Of a DNA stretch of 35,505 nt, positions 12,325-20,781 are shown in pieces. The translations under genes and the position numbers were made by a program. Under the pieces are notes generated by a model. The model was not told the origin of the DNA, made no database searches, and saw only the letters and a program-made list of their open reading frames with translations. Origin of the DNA: Bordetella parapertussis. Lineage in GTDB: Bacteria > Pseudomonadota > Gammaproteobacteria > Burkholderiales > SG8-41. The stretch covers positions 1 to 35,505 of the forward strand of contig CAMBCF010000050.1 in assembly GCA_945864585.1 (NCBI GenBank), written 5' to 3'. The number at the start of each line of letters is the position of its first letter. Position 1 is the first letter of the stretch.

Positions 12325-12479
12325 GCTGATCCCTCACGAACGCACCGTGGCGCAAGGACGCCGTTACGGTGCGGAATGAAAAAAAGGAATGTGCTGCGGC
12401 ATGCCGCTTGCGCACGCACTGGCCTTCAGGAACAGGCTCAGCCCGGTCGGGCGTTGCTACAGCACAGTGGGATCAGCAG

Positions 12480-12845
12480 TTACCGCGGTGGGCGGAAGGG
12501 CAGGTCGGCCGTATTCCCGAAAACAGGGTAAACATAGGAAATAGGCAGTGAGCAGGGCGAAGCCGGCTGTATTGCTAACAGGTCTGATGCAACGTAGTCA
12601 TGAAAAAAGTGGCTGCCGTGGCTATCGTGTTTGATTTGTTCGTTGGCAGGTTGGTCTGGAACGGAGCCCTGGGCGCTTGCGAGCGTGTGTCCGTTGAATG
12701 CCGCAAAATGGTTTCTTTCGTGTTCTATCCAGTCAAAAGGGACTGCGATACCCGCGCTCGCCGCGAAAATATTCGCGACAAAAACCGCCAGCAGTAAATA
12801 CACTAACCGCGATTTAATGCGCAACACGTGACGGAATACGTTCAT
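12480..12845 (-). CDS. CzcI-like small exported protein heading the czc operon
   Basis: A 121-residue protein with a long N-terminal export signal (hydrophobic about 15-35), a centre with several His residues (KHDSHGSHFFHDYV), one Cys near residue 100 and a C-terminus ending DLPFRPPR. It sits 155 bp upstream of czcC on the same strand, exactly where czcI lies in Cupriavidus. Its RPPR end is shared with the first gene of the copper operon. CzcI-type proteins are considered regulators or periplasmic metal buffers. Similarity is architectural, so the name is tentative. Confidence 0.6.
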   Translation of the reverse strand: MNVFRHVLRIKSRLVYLLLAVFVANIFAASAGIAVPFDWIEHERNHFAAFNGHTLASAQGSVPDQPANEQIKHDSHGSHFFHDYVASDLLAIQPASPCSLPISYVYPVFGNTADLPFRPPR

Positions 12846-12978
12846 ACGATGAAGTATAGCAGAGACGGTTCAAGTGATAATGGTGAGGCGAGCTTGTAAT
12901 GCGCGGGAACGTATGAATATCATGACGGTACTGAGCCACTTCATACTGCGTACTGCGGCGGCGGCATTGACATTATTC

Positions 12979-13308
12979 TCAATCCACCTTGGGCGGCGTA
13001 GCGGCGTCGTTACGGCCGCTTGCCGCAAAGCAGCCCGCGGCGATCATCAAGACCGCCCCCACCGTGATGAAACTATCGGCGACATTGAACGCAGGCCAAT
13101 GCCAGCCCCGCCATTGGAAATCCAGGCAGTCCACGACAAAGCCGCGCACCAACCGGTCGATGATGTTGCCGACCGCCCCGCCCATGATCAGGGTGTAGGC
13201 CGCTGCTTCGAGGCGGCTTTCAACGCCACGCTTCAGCAGCCAGACAAGCGCTACACATACGCCGATGCCGAGAACCGTAAAAAAATAGCGCTGCCAGCCA
13301 CCGGCCAC
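12979..13308 (-). pseudogene. lspA: Signal peptidase II (LspA), 5' truncated
   Basis: About 109 residues match the C-terminal two-thirds of prolipoprotein signal peptidase, beginning at AGGWQRYFF. Both catalytic aspartates are present, in GNIIDRLVRG and FNVADSF. The first membrane helix with the DQxSK-type motif and the GAAFSF region is absent, and the upstream DNA shows no match in any frame. Copies of lspA are common in lead/zinc/cadmium clusters (pbrC-like), which fits the position after czc. Without its first helix the enzyme is unlikely to work. Confidence 0.75.
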
Positions 13309-13451
13309 TGAGTGGGAGCAAATTAGCCGCTGAGCAGCCCTTCGTGGGTTGCGATTCTTGAGAAAACAGCGGGGCTTGAGGAAATTTTCGTGCGGTTGAC
13401 TGCGGGTTGTGCGATTGCGGAATCACCGCTATTGTCACCGGCTAACCTGCG

Positions 13452-13973
13452 CTACATACGCCCCAAATCCTGTACTGCGTCGATTACCATGCCCGTGCCG
13501 ATCGCGATTAGCAGAATATCCGCCGCGACCCGCACGTAACGGTGGCCTGCGGGCCGTACGCCAATCTGCACGACCAGCCTTGGCGGCAGATCGTAGAAGA
13601 TTACATCGCGTGGAAGAGGCCTGCCCGCTTGCCATTTCTTCGCCTGACCGGGCGGCATGCAGCCGTTGTTTTTCTTGGCAAGGCCGGGAGAGCAGAATCC
13701 GCGACTATGTTCCTGCCCATAGTATTCGCGCACGTAAACGCGATGCTGATCGACAAAGTGTACGGCTCCTCTGGGGGTCGCCCCACCTCTTTCGCGATTT
13801 CCGCGATCATCACCGCGCGAATTGTCCTGACGGTGTTCGACCCGTTCGTTCCTTTCGTTGCCCTTGCCCTTACCTTTGTCCTCCGGCTTGTCCACCAGCG
13901 CCGGGCTGGCCGCCAATGCTGCGGTGATCAGGAGGGCGGGCGTGCGTCCGGTCCAATTCAAGGTTTTATTCAT
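13452..13973 (-). CDS. CigR/RcnB-family periplasmic protein
   Basis: A 173-residue protein with a signal peptide (about 1-25), a charged low-complexity region rich in Lys, Gly, Asn, Glu and Arg (about 29-70), then a domain with GLAKKNNGCMPPGQAKKW and PRDVIFYDLPPRL that I recognise from RcnB/CigR-type proteins. A C-terminal hydrophobic stretch (about 150-166) resembles the second half of that domain. RcnB is a periplasmic factor in Ni/Co homeostasis and CigR is an anti-virulence factor in Salmonella; neither role can be assigned here. It is monocistronic, with about 225 bp of gene-free DNA upstream. Confidence 0.75.
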   Translation of the reverse strand: MNKTLNWTGRTPALLITAALAASPALVDKPEDKGKGKGNERNERVEHRQDNSRGDDRGNRERGGATPRGAVHFVDQHRVYVREYYGQEHSRGFCSPGLAKKNNGCMPPGQAKKWQAGRPLPRDVIFYDLPPRLVVQIGVRPAGHRYVRVAADILLIAIGTGMVIDAVQDLGRM

Positions 13974-14198
13974 GATCTCTATCCTCTAAGCGAGCAACGC
14001 TCTCAGCAAACCAAACGCTCTGACAGCCTTACAAGTTGATCTGAATTTTCCCGTAATGTACCCACGCGCGAAATACAGCGATAGCAGTGGTGCAGTTAGC
14101 ACTGACGAAACAATCCGTAACTTATTGTTTAAAAACAGATGCTTATAGAATGAAGATTACTGGGGCCGATGCTTTTTCTGCCAGTCAAGCCCGTCGCC

Positions 14199-14492
14199 TC
14201 AAATACTATAATCCCGCGACGCGTCATCAGCACCAACCCGCACCGCCTGCCTAATGGTCGCACGGGTCAGTGTCGGCGCAAATAATTCGATGAAGTCATA
14301 ACAATACGACCGTAGCTCGACGCCACGCCGGGTCGCCAGCCGGGTGACATTGCTGGCGAACAGATGCGCGGCATCAATGGCGCGCAGGTCGCTATCCATT
14401 CGCTCATCGAAGGCCATCGCGGCGATGATGCCGATGCCAAATCCTTCACGCACATAGGTTTTAATCACGTCTGAATCGAGCGGATAAATCCA
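14199..14492 (-). pseudogene. CysB-family LysR regulator, C-terminal remnant
   Basis: The frame gives a segment beginning YPLDSDVIKTYVREGFGIGII that matches the last third of the effector domain of CysB/Cbl regulators, continuing with LRSYCYDFIELFAPTLTR. The winged-helix DNA-binding region and first effector subdomain (about 200 residues) are missing, and a TAG stop lies just upstream. The C-terminal end after RQAVRVGADD also looks shortened. CysB proteins control sulfur assimilation. This copy cannot bind DNA and is a relic. Confidence 0.75.
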
Positions 14493-14554
14493 CTACCGAT
14501 GGTTCGAGGAAAACGGGGGCGCTGGCGTATGGTGCATCGTGGTTTCCGGTTCGT

Positions 14555-15202
14555 TCAACGTTCGTTCAGGAGCCGGCGCAGATCACTGATCCTGTCGGCT
14601 ATGCTCATTTCGTGAGGCACGTAAAGCCGGGCGCGTCCCCGTCGGTCGAACACGTAAGAGGCAGCGGTGTGATCAACTGTGTAATAGCCTCTCCTGCGGG
14701 GTTCATTGCGGACGTAGAACACTTTGAACTGCTCCGCTACTTGTTTTAACGCTTCTTCCGAAGGTACCAGGCCGATGAAGCGTGGGTTAAACGCCGACGT
14801 ATATTGCGACATGAGCTCCTGCGTATCCCGCGCGGGGTCGACCGTGATCATAATGACTTGTACCGCATCGGCATCCGGCCCGAGCTGCTTCACGGTCTCG
14901 GCCAGCGTTTGCAGCGTCGTTGGGCAGACGTCCGGGCAACTGGTAAAGCCGAAAGTCACAATGACGAGTTTGCCGCGAAATTCGTTAAACTGCCTCGGCT
15001 TGCCGTTGTGGTCCGGCAACTCGAATCCGCCGCCCATGTTGTCTGGCAGATCGAATCCGCTGGCGATAGCGCTGCCGGTGATGTCGGTGGCCTTGAATGG
15101 TGGCGGTGACGGGGAACATGCGAACAACGCGAGCAATAGCATTGCTGCTGCGGTTATTTTACGCAGCATCGGCGCGGGAGTTTTCATCATGACATTCGGC
15201 AT
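14555..15202 (-). CDS. SCO1/SenC copper chaperone lipoprotein
   Basis: A 215-residue Sco-type protein. The signal ends LLLALFAC (lipobox Cys29), so it should be membrane-anchored on the periplasmic side. The thioredoxin-fold domain carries the copper/redox motif CPDVC (Cys89, Cys93) and the distant ligand His178 in VDHTAASYVFD. Sco proteins deliver copper to the CuA site of cytochrome c oxidase. It lies 19 bp after ctaG in the same operon, consistent with a joint role in oxidase assembly. The start could instead be one of the ATGs at 15190 or 15187; no site has a strong ribosome-binding sequence. Confidence 0.92.
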   Translation of the reverse strand: MPNVMMKTPAPMLRKITAAAMLLLALFACSPSPPPFKATDITGSAIASGFDLPDNMGGGFELPDHNGKPRQFNEFRGKLVIVTFGFTSCPDVCPTTLQTLAETVKQLGPDADAVQVIMITVDPARDTQELMSQYTSAFNPRFIGLVPSEEALKQVAEQFKVFYVRNEPRRRGYYTVDHTAASYVFDRRGRARLYVPHEMSIADRISDLRRLLNER

Positions 15203-15221
15203 GTAGATTCAAGCGTGCATC

Positions 15222-16286
15222 CTACGGCAGGACCCGCTGCAGAAACCCCACCGCGACCACACAAGCGAAGATCACCAAAGGGATCACAGCCAACCCCCAT
15301 GCCAGCCTGCCATTGCCGGTGTTCGGGGAAGATAAAACGGGTTTCGAAACTAAGCCACGTCGCCCGAGCGCATCCAGCCGATCCTCGCGCTTGCCCCAAT
15401 GCCGCATCACGATCAGTATCAGCACGCCGAACACTACTCCGCCGGGGACCCACATAATAAGTCCTCCGAAGCGCTCGTCCAGAAGCGCGTCGAGGCCCCA
15501 CAGCCTGCCTTTCACGTCGTAGGCGGGGTAGAGCACGGACGACTTGAACGCAATGTAAGCGCCCAACGGGGTGCTGCCCGCAATTGCCGCCGAGGCCATG
15601 ACCACGCGCATACCGTAACCGGCGCCGACCGGCGCAGGACGCGGGTCGAGTACCCGCCAGAAGAAGAACAACGCCGAGACCAGCATCGTAACGTGCATTA
15701 CATAATGCACAGGCACATCGATTACGGCCAGGTTGTGATACTTCGGCAAGTGCCAGAAGTAGAGCGCGCCGGTCAATACAAAAGTCGCGACCACCGGATG
15801 CGCGAGGAAGGCAAACGCTGCCTGGACTGACCGGCTCACGAGCAACGGTGCGAGTACGTGCTCGCGCATCGCGCCCGGCATGCCAGCGACAAGCAGTGTT
15901 TGAGGCGCTGCCAGCAGGAGCAGCATGGGGCCTAGCGCGCCCAAAAATAGATGCTGAACCTGATGCATCATGAAAGAGTGATCCGCGAGCGCATCCAGCG
16001 GCGACTGCAATGCAACGAGCAGCACTGCAAGTCCCGCAAAAAAACTCGCGTGACGCCACCCAGATATCGAGGCTGTCCGGCCGTATCGCCGCGCCCAGCC
16101 CGCGAGGTAGAGCGCTGCGGCGATCAATACGCCGGCGATGATCTCCGGTTCAAACGGCCAACGCGACCAGGGATTCGCACTTACTCCGCCGTCGGTGTGT
16201 GCCCAAGCGATTTGCGGGATGCACACGAGCGCGGCCACCCGAGCCAGAATGACCAGAAGCTGGCAACGCGCCCACAGCGAGACCAT
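15222..16286 (-). CDS. ctaG: Cytochrome c oxidase assembly protein, caa3-type CtaG family
   Basis: A 354-residue polytopic membrane protein of the caa3_CtaG family, with about seven to nine hydrophobic spans. Conserved features include HSFMMHQVQHLFLG, ALYFWHLPKYHNLAV and HYVMHVTMLVSALFFFW, whose His and Met residues are candidate copper ligands. I place the start at the ATG at 16286, immediately after the P-type ATPase stop (TGAGATG), which implies translational coupling; an earlier in-frame start would lie inside that gene. It is followed by sco. Role in copper supply to the oxidase is family knowledge. Confidence 0.88.
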   Translation of the reverse strand: MVSLWARCQLLVILARVAALVCIPQIAWAHTDGGVSANPWSRWPFEPEIIAGVLIAAALYLAGWARRYGRTASISGWRHASFFAGLAVLLVALQSPLDALADHSFMMHQVQHLFLGALGPMLLLLAAPQTLLVAGMPGAMREHVLAPLLVSRSVQAAFAFLAHPVVATFVLTGALYFWHLPKYHNLAVIDVPVHYVMHVTMLVSALFFFWRVLDPRPAPVGAGYGMRVVMASAAIAGSTPLGAYIAFKSSVLYPAYDVKGRLWGLDALLDERFGGLIMWVPGGVVFGVLILIVMRHWGKREDRLDALGRRGLVSKPVLSSPNTGNGRLAWGLAVIPLVIFACVVAVGFLQRVLP

Positions 16287-16287
16287 C

Positions 16288-18480
16288 TCAGGCGACCTTG
16301 GCGCGCAATAGCCGTAGCCCGTTGGAAACCACCATGAGGCTCGCACCCATATCCGCGAATACCGCGAGCCACAGGCTGGTTTGTCCGGTGAAAGTCAGCG
16401 CAAAAAACACTACTTTGACGCCGATAGCCAAAACGATATTCTGCCAGAGTATCGCGGACGTTTTGCGGGACAGGGCGATGAATTCGGGCAGCTTGCGCAG
16501 ATCGTCCTGCATCAGCGCGACGTCTGCGGTTTCAATCGCGGTGTCGGTCCCTGCAGCGCCCATCGCGAACCCGATGCTCGATTTGGCGAGCGCCGGCGCG
16601 TCGTTTACGCCGTCGCCCACCATGCCGACCGGCCCGCGTTCGAGCAGCGTGGTAATGACAGTCAGTTTGTCTTCCGGCAGCAGTTCACCCCGTACGTCGG
16701 CGATGCCAACCTGCTTGGCGATGCCCTGCGCGGTCTTCACGTTATCGCCGGTCAGCATAACGGGTGTGACGCCGAGCGCCTTGAGCGATGCGATTGCTTC
16801 ACGGCTGCTATCGCGCACCGTGTCCGCTACCGCCAGCACCGCAAGCGGGCCGTTCGCGTTGCACAGCACGACTGCGGTCTTGGCCTCGGCTTCGAGGCGA
16901 TCCAGAGTGCGTTCCACTTCCGCAGTACACTTCCCGAGTTCCTCGATCAAACGATGATTGCCGATGGTGTAGGTCTGGCCGTCGAGGTCGCCCTTGACGC
17001 CGCGTCCGGGCAGCGCCTCGAAGCCGGTCACGGAAGCATGAGGGTGATTCCCATAGCCGGCGACGATGGCTGCCGCCACCGGATGTTCGGAGAGCGCATC
17101 GAGGCTGGCTGCGATTCGCAGCACTTCCTCCCGCGTCGCGGCGCCGAAGGGGATCACATCGGTCAGCAGCGGCTTGCCGTGCGTGAGCGTTCCGGTCTTG
17201 TCGAGGGCCACCGATTTCAGCAGCCGCCCCTGTTCGAGATAGACCCCGCCTTTGATGAGTATGCCGCGCCGCGCGGCGGCGGTCAGTCCACTCACCACGG
17301 TCACCGGTGTGGAAATCACCAACGCGCACGGGCAGGCGATGACCAGCAACACCAGCGCTTTGTAAATCCAATCGAACCACGGCGCGCCGAACGCGAGCGG
17401 CGCCACCACGGCCACCAGCAGCGCGATCACGAACACGAGCGGCGTGTAAACGCGCGCGAACTGGTCGACGAAGCGCTGCGTGGGCGCACGCTGGCTCTGC
17501 GCTTCCTGCACCGCGCGCGCGATGCGGTCGAGCATGGCGGCGCCCTTGGCTGCGCTGACACGAAATTCGAGGACGCCGCGCTCGTTGATGGTGCCGGCAA
17601 ACACCGTATCGCCACGGCGCTTTTCAACCGGCATGCTCTCTCCGGTAATCGGCGCCTGGTTGACCCATGACTGCCCTTTCACGACCGCGCCGTCGAGCGC
17701 CAATCGTTCGCCGGGCTTTACGCGCACCGTCGCGCCCACCGCCACGCGGTGCGCGCTCGTTTCCAGCCACGATCCATCGGCCTGCAGCACCGTGGCCGTC
17801 TCCGGCGCGAGCGCCATCAGTCCTCGAATGGCGTTGCGCGCGCGATCAAGGCTCATCGCTTCGATCATTTCCGCGAGGCCGAAAAGCCAGATCACCACCG
17901 CGGCTTCCGGCCACTCCCCGATCAGCACCGCGCCGATCACGGCGACCGTCATCAGCAGATTGATGTTGAGGGTGAAGGACTTCAGCGCGATCCAGCCCTT
18001 CTTCAGCGTATGCAGCCCGCCTGTCAACACAGCTATGATTACCAGCACGCCCACGGCGATTGATGTTTCATTGCCGGTGGCGTAGGCCGCTACTTCCGCT
18101 CCAATCGCCGCTGCGCCTGCTACAGCCGTCAGAATCCACTGCTTGCGGGACACCGCGGGCGCTGTTGCCGCGGGACTAGCCGCTGCCGCAGTATCCGGCT
18201 GCTGGAGCAACGGTGCCATGCCCAGCCCCGTGATAGCGAACGTGATCGGCTCTACGTTATCCAGGGTGTGCTCGACCTTAAGCACGCGGTCCATCAGGTT
18301 GAATTCAAGCGCACCCACGCCCGCGATGCTTCCGAGTGCTTTGCGCAGCAGCGCTTCCTCGGTCGGGCAATCCATCTGCTCGATACGGAAAATTGCGCGG
18401 TTTGCCTGCCGTACGCGATCCGGCACGGCGGCGGGCGATGGCGCTTGCCCCGAGCGGCAACCGGGTTCGCATTTTTCCAC
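16288..18480 (-). CDS. cadA: Cd/Zn/Pb-type P1B ATPase (CadA/ZntA)
   Basis: A 730-residue heavy-metal ATPase. The N-terminal HMA-like domain carries QMDCPTEE (Cys38) and the extreme N-terminus has CEPGC. Two helices precede the actuator domain (TGES at 279-282). The transport helix holds CPC (383-385), the type seen in Zn/Cd/Pb pumps, and the phosphorylation loop holds DKTGT (427-431), followed by HP and GDGVNDAP. It exports divalent soft metals from the cytoplasm. It is divergent from cadR across a 93-bp region holding a MerR-type operator and is coupled to ctaG downstream, an unusual pairing with a copper-related gene. Confidence 0.94.
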   Translation of the reverse strand: MEKCEPGCRSGQAPSPAAVPDRVRQANRAIFRIEQMDCPTEEALLRKALGSIAGVGALEFNLMDRVLKVEHTLDNVEPITFAITGLGMAPLLQQPDTAAAASPAATAPAVSRKQWILTAVAGAAAIGAEVAAYATGNETSIAVGVLVIIAVLTGGLHTLKKGWIALKSFTLNINLLMTVAVIGAVLIGEWPEAAVVIWLFGLAEMIEAMSLDRARNAIRGLMALAPETATVLQADGSWLETSAHRVAVGATVRVKPGERLALDGAVVKGQSWVNQAPITGESMPVEKRRGDTVFAGTINERGVLEFRVSAAKGAAMLDRIARAVQEAQSQRAPTQRFVDQFARVYTPLVFVIALLVAVVAPLAFGAPWFDWIYKALVLLVIACPCALVISTPVTVVSGLTAAARRGILIKGGVYLEQGRLLKSVALDKTGTLTHGKPLLTDVIPFGAATREEVLRIAASLDALSEHPVAAAIVAGYGNHPHASVTGFEALPGRGVKGDLDGQTYTIGNHRLIEELGKCTAEVERTLDRLEAEAKTAVVLCNANGPLAVLAVADTVRDSSREAIASLKALGVTPVMLTGDNVKTAQGIAKQVGIADVRGELLPEDKLTVITTLLERGPVGMVGDGVNDAPALAKSSIGFAMGAAGTDTAIETADVALMQDDLRKLPEFIALSRKTSAILWQNIVLAIGVKVVFFALTFTGQTSLWLAVFADMGASLMVVSNGLRLLRAKVA

Positions 18481-18511
18481 AGGAATGCCTTATCTGCTTA
18501 ATTTGAATCGC

Positions 18512-18543
18512 TATTGGAAACCCTGTAGCCGCTTCATGGTCAA
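18512..18543 (-). promoter_or_regulatory. cadA promoter with CadR/PbrR-type operator
   Basis: Reading toward cadA, a -35 TTGACC (18543-18538) is followed by a spacer of about 20 bp and a weak -10 region around CCAATA (18517-18512). The spacer contains ACCATGAAGCGGCTACAGGGT (read at 18540-18520), close to the dyad of Cd/Pb-responsive MerR promoters. The right half GCTACAGGGT is well kept and the left half is degenerate. A long spacer is the hallmark of MerR-activated promoters. Binding by the adjacent CadR is inferred. Confidence 0.7.
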
Positions 18544-18573
18544 GAGGTAAAATAGTGTGAAAGGAGATCAGCC

Positions 18574-19029
18574 ATGCGTATTGGAGAACTTGCGGCGGCT
18601 ACTGGTGTTGATGTCGAAACCATCCGCTATTACGAGCGCGAAGGGTTGCTTGCGGCGCCTGCGCGGCAGGCGAACGGCTATCGCGCTTACGGCACCAGCC
18701 AACTGGAGCGGCTGTCGTTCATACGGCACTGCCGTGCGCTCGAAATCCCGCTTGCAGAAATCCGCCGTTTGCTGGAATTCGCTGCTCATCCTGAGGCGGA
18801 ATGCGGCGACATCGACCGCTTGATTGACGAGCAGTTGCTCAAGGTGCGGGCGAGGTTGAAGTCTATGCGGGCGCTGGATCGGCAATTGGCTGAACTGCGC
18901 AAGCGCTGCGACGCGGAGCATGCGGTGGGCGAATGCGGCATCCTGCACGAACTGGTTGCGGCGGCGCATGGCGAGGCTTGCGCGTGTCACGGCGACGCGC
19001 TGTCCATTGCGGCAAGGAAGCGGAAATGA
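18574..19029 (+). CDS. cadR: Cd(II)/Pb(II)-responsive MerR-family regulator
   Basis: A 151-residue regulator. The N-terminal winged helix begins [26 protein letters not shown], quoted here only in part as family hallmark ([10 protein letters not shown]). A long dimerisation helix follows. Metal-site cysteines are Cys77 (EAECGD), Cys112 (KRC) and Cys121 (GECGIL), the CadR/PbrR pattern, and the C-terminal HGEACACHG adds a second His/Cys cluster typical of CadR. AAAGGAGA precedes the ATG. It is divergent from cadA and overlaps ynfA by 4 bp. It should activate cadA when Cd, Pb or Zn is bound. Confidence 0.9.
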   Translation: MRIGELAAATGVDVETIRYYEREGLLAAPARQANGYRAYGTSQLERLSFIRHCRALEIPLAEIRRLLEFAAHPEAECGDIDRLIDEQLLKVRARLKSMRALDRQLAELRKRCDAEHAVGECGILHELVAAAHGEACACHGDALSIAARKRK

Positions 19030-19361
19030 TTGACTTCACAAAAACCGCCGGTTTGTTTTTGTTGACTGCAGTCGCGGAAATCGCAGGCTGCTATCTGCCG
19101 TACCTGTGGCTGAGGCAGGACAAGCCCGCATGGCTGTTGATACCGGCGGCGTTGTCACTCGCGCTATTTGCGTGGCTGCTTACACTGCATCCGTTTGCAG
19201 CCGGGCGTACCTATGCGGCATACGGCGGTGTTTACGTCGCGGTCGCAATCGGCTGGTTGTGGTGGGTCGAGCGCATGCAACCGACGCGCTGGGATTTGAT
19301 CGGCGCCGCAGTTACGATTGCGGGAATGACCATCATCGTATTGCAGCCGCAGCGTGTTTGA
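19026..19361 (+). CDS. YnfA/UPF0060 family four-helix membrane protein
   Basis: A 111-residue protein with four hydrophobic helices and the family features [29 protein letters not shown] and a [13 protein letters not shown]-type last helix. Its ATG overlaps the cadR stop (ATGA), so it is translated with the regulator. YnfA resembles small multidrug transporters by topology, but its substrate is not established. In many betaproteobacteria it is found beside heavy-metal regulators. The gene ends 4 bp before the convergent YVTN gene. Confidence 0.88.
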   Translation: MIDFTKTAGLFLLTAVAEIAGCYLPYLWLRQDKPAWLLIPAALSLALFAWLLTLHPFAAGRTYAAYGGVYVAVAIGWLWWVERMQPTRWDLIGAAVTIAGMTIIVLQPQRV

Positions 19362-19365
19362 CCAT

Positions 19366-20679
19366 TTACCGCAAATTGCCGGTATGTCCGAGCGAATAGC
19401 GGCCGGGCTGCGGCCATACCGTCAGCCCGTGCGGTTCGCGGCCCACTTTGATCTTGTCGACAGCACCCGATGTAGTGTCGATACGGTACACCTCGTCGTC
19501 GTAGCGGCCGGACAGCCACAGGTATTTGCCATCGGCGCTGAGGTTGCCCATGTCGGGACTGCCGCCGCCGGGGACCGGCCAGTTCTTGATGACAGCGCGC
19601 GTCGCAAAGTCGATCACGGATATGCTGCCTTTGCCCTTGAGTGTGCCGTGAACCGTGTTACTGCCGCGATTGGCGACATAGAGCAACTTGCCATCCCGGC
19701 TCGGATAGAGCCCATGTGTGCCGACGCCGGTGGCAATAAAGCCGATCTGCTTGAATGATTCACCGTCGACGATGTGCACCCCATCGGCCATCATGTCGGC
19801 GACGTAAAATATCTTGCCGTCGGGTGATGCGCGAATATCCTGCGGCATGCCGGGCGTGGTACAGATCAGCGCACCCGGCTGGCTCGGGTCGGGAATTTTC
19901 GCGGGTTTCTTGCCCGCCTTGGCAGACTTGGCGATGGCCGCCAGCGCATCGGGCCGGTCGAAGTACTGGCTCAATTTAATGGTGTCGACGACGCGGCGGT
20001 TCACCAGATCGATTTTGGTGATGGAGCCGTTGAACTCGCAGGTGAACAAGGCGAATTTGCCGTCGATGGAAAAATCGGCGTGATTGATGCCGGCACACCT
20101 TGGGGTTGCGATCGTATGCTGCATCGCCATGGTAACCGGATCGCGAAAATCAAGGCGCTTGTAGGCCTCGGCCACGATGATCGCGGACTTGCCGTCCGGC
20201 GACCAGTAGATATTGTAGGGATCATCCACCGGGATGGATTTACCCGGCTTGCCGGTTTTTGGGTCTATCGGCGTCAGGCTGCCATCGGTGCGTCCCTCAG
20301 CGTTGTTGGCGACCCATAGTTTGCGTAGATCCCACGATGGCACCACATGCTGCGGGTTGATGCCGACTCTGAAGGTGTCAATCACCTTGAGCGTGGCCGG
20401 ATCGATCACCGATACCGTGTTGGCGGCCCGGTTGGGCACGTAGACGCGTTCCAGCGCGCCCGCCACTGCGCCGCTCATGCGGTCGGCGGCGGTCTCGCTG
20501 TACAGATTGCTGGGGTCGGGAACTTCCGGCATGCCAGGTACGGTCACTACGCGCACGGCAGACGCGGGGGTCACAGCACCCTTGGCCACTGGCGGTGCGC
20601 CGGTCTGGGCCGCAACCCACCAGGCCATCGCTCCCATTCCGGCGAACGCAATCACGAGGATTGGAAATTTCTTACGCAT
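19366..20679 (-). CDS. YVTN/WD40-like beta-propeller periplasmic protein
   Basis: A 437-residue protein with an N-terminal membrane anchor or signal (about 7-24), followed by repeated propeller blades: RVYVPNRAANTVSVID, KLWVANNAEG, KIFYVADMMADGVHIVD, KLLYVANRGSNTVHG and KYLWLSGRYDDEVYRID. Such YVTN propellers resemble the cytochrome d1/YncE fold but no haem motif is seen. It lies 102 bp downstream of the second multicopper oxidase on the same strand and is probably co-transcribed with it. Function is unknown; a periplasmic binding or scaffold role is likely from the fold. Confidence 0.8.
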   Translation of the reverse strand: MRKKFPILVIAFAGMGAMAWWVAAQTGAPPVAKGAVTPASAVRVVTVPGMPEVPDPSNLYSETAADRMSGAVAGALERVYVPNRAANTVSVIDPATLKVIDTFRVGINPQHVVPSWDLRKLWVANNAEGRTDGSLTPIDPKTGKPGKSIPVDDPYNIYWSPDGKSAIIVAEAYKRLDFRDPVTMAMQHTIATPRCAGINHADFSIDGKFALFTCEFNGSITKIDLVNRRVVDTIKLSQYFDRPDALAAIAKSAKAGKKPAKIPDPSQPGALICTTPGMPQDIRASPDGKIFYVADMMADGVHIVDGESFKQIGFIATGVGTHGLYPSRDGKLLYVANRGSNTVHGTLKGKGSISVIDFATRAVIKNWPVPGGGSPDMGNLSADGKYLWLSGRYDDEVYRIDTTSGAVDKIKVGREPHGLTVWPQPGRYSLGHTGNLR

Positions 20680-20781
20680 AGTCCCTGAACCTCAATGTAA
20701 ACTGAATCGAATGAATAACCTGTGTTGTCTGCACTTGCCGCAGCAGACGCACTTTAACATAGCGCTTTTTCTGAATACCGG

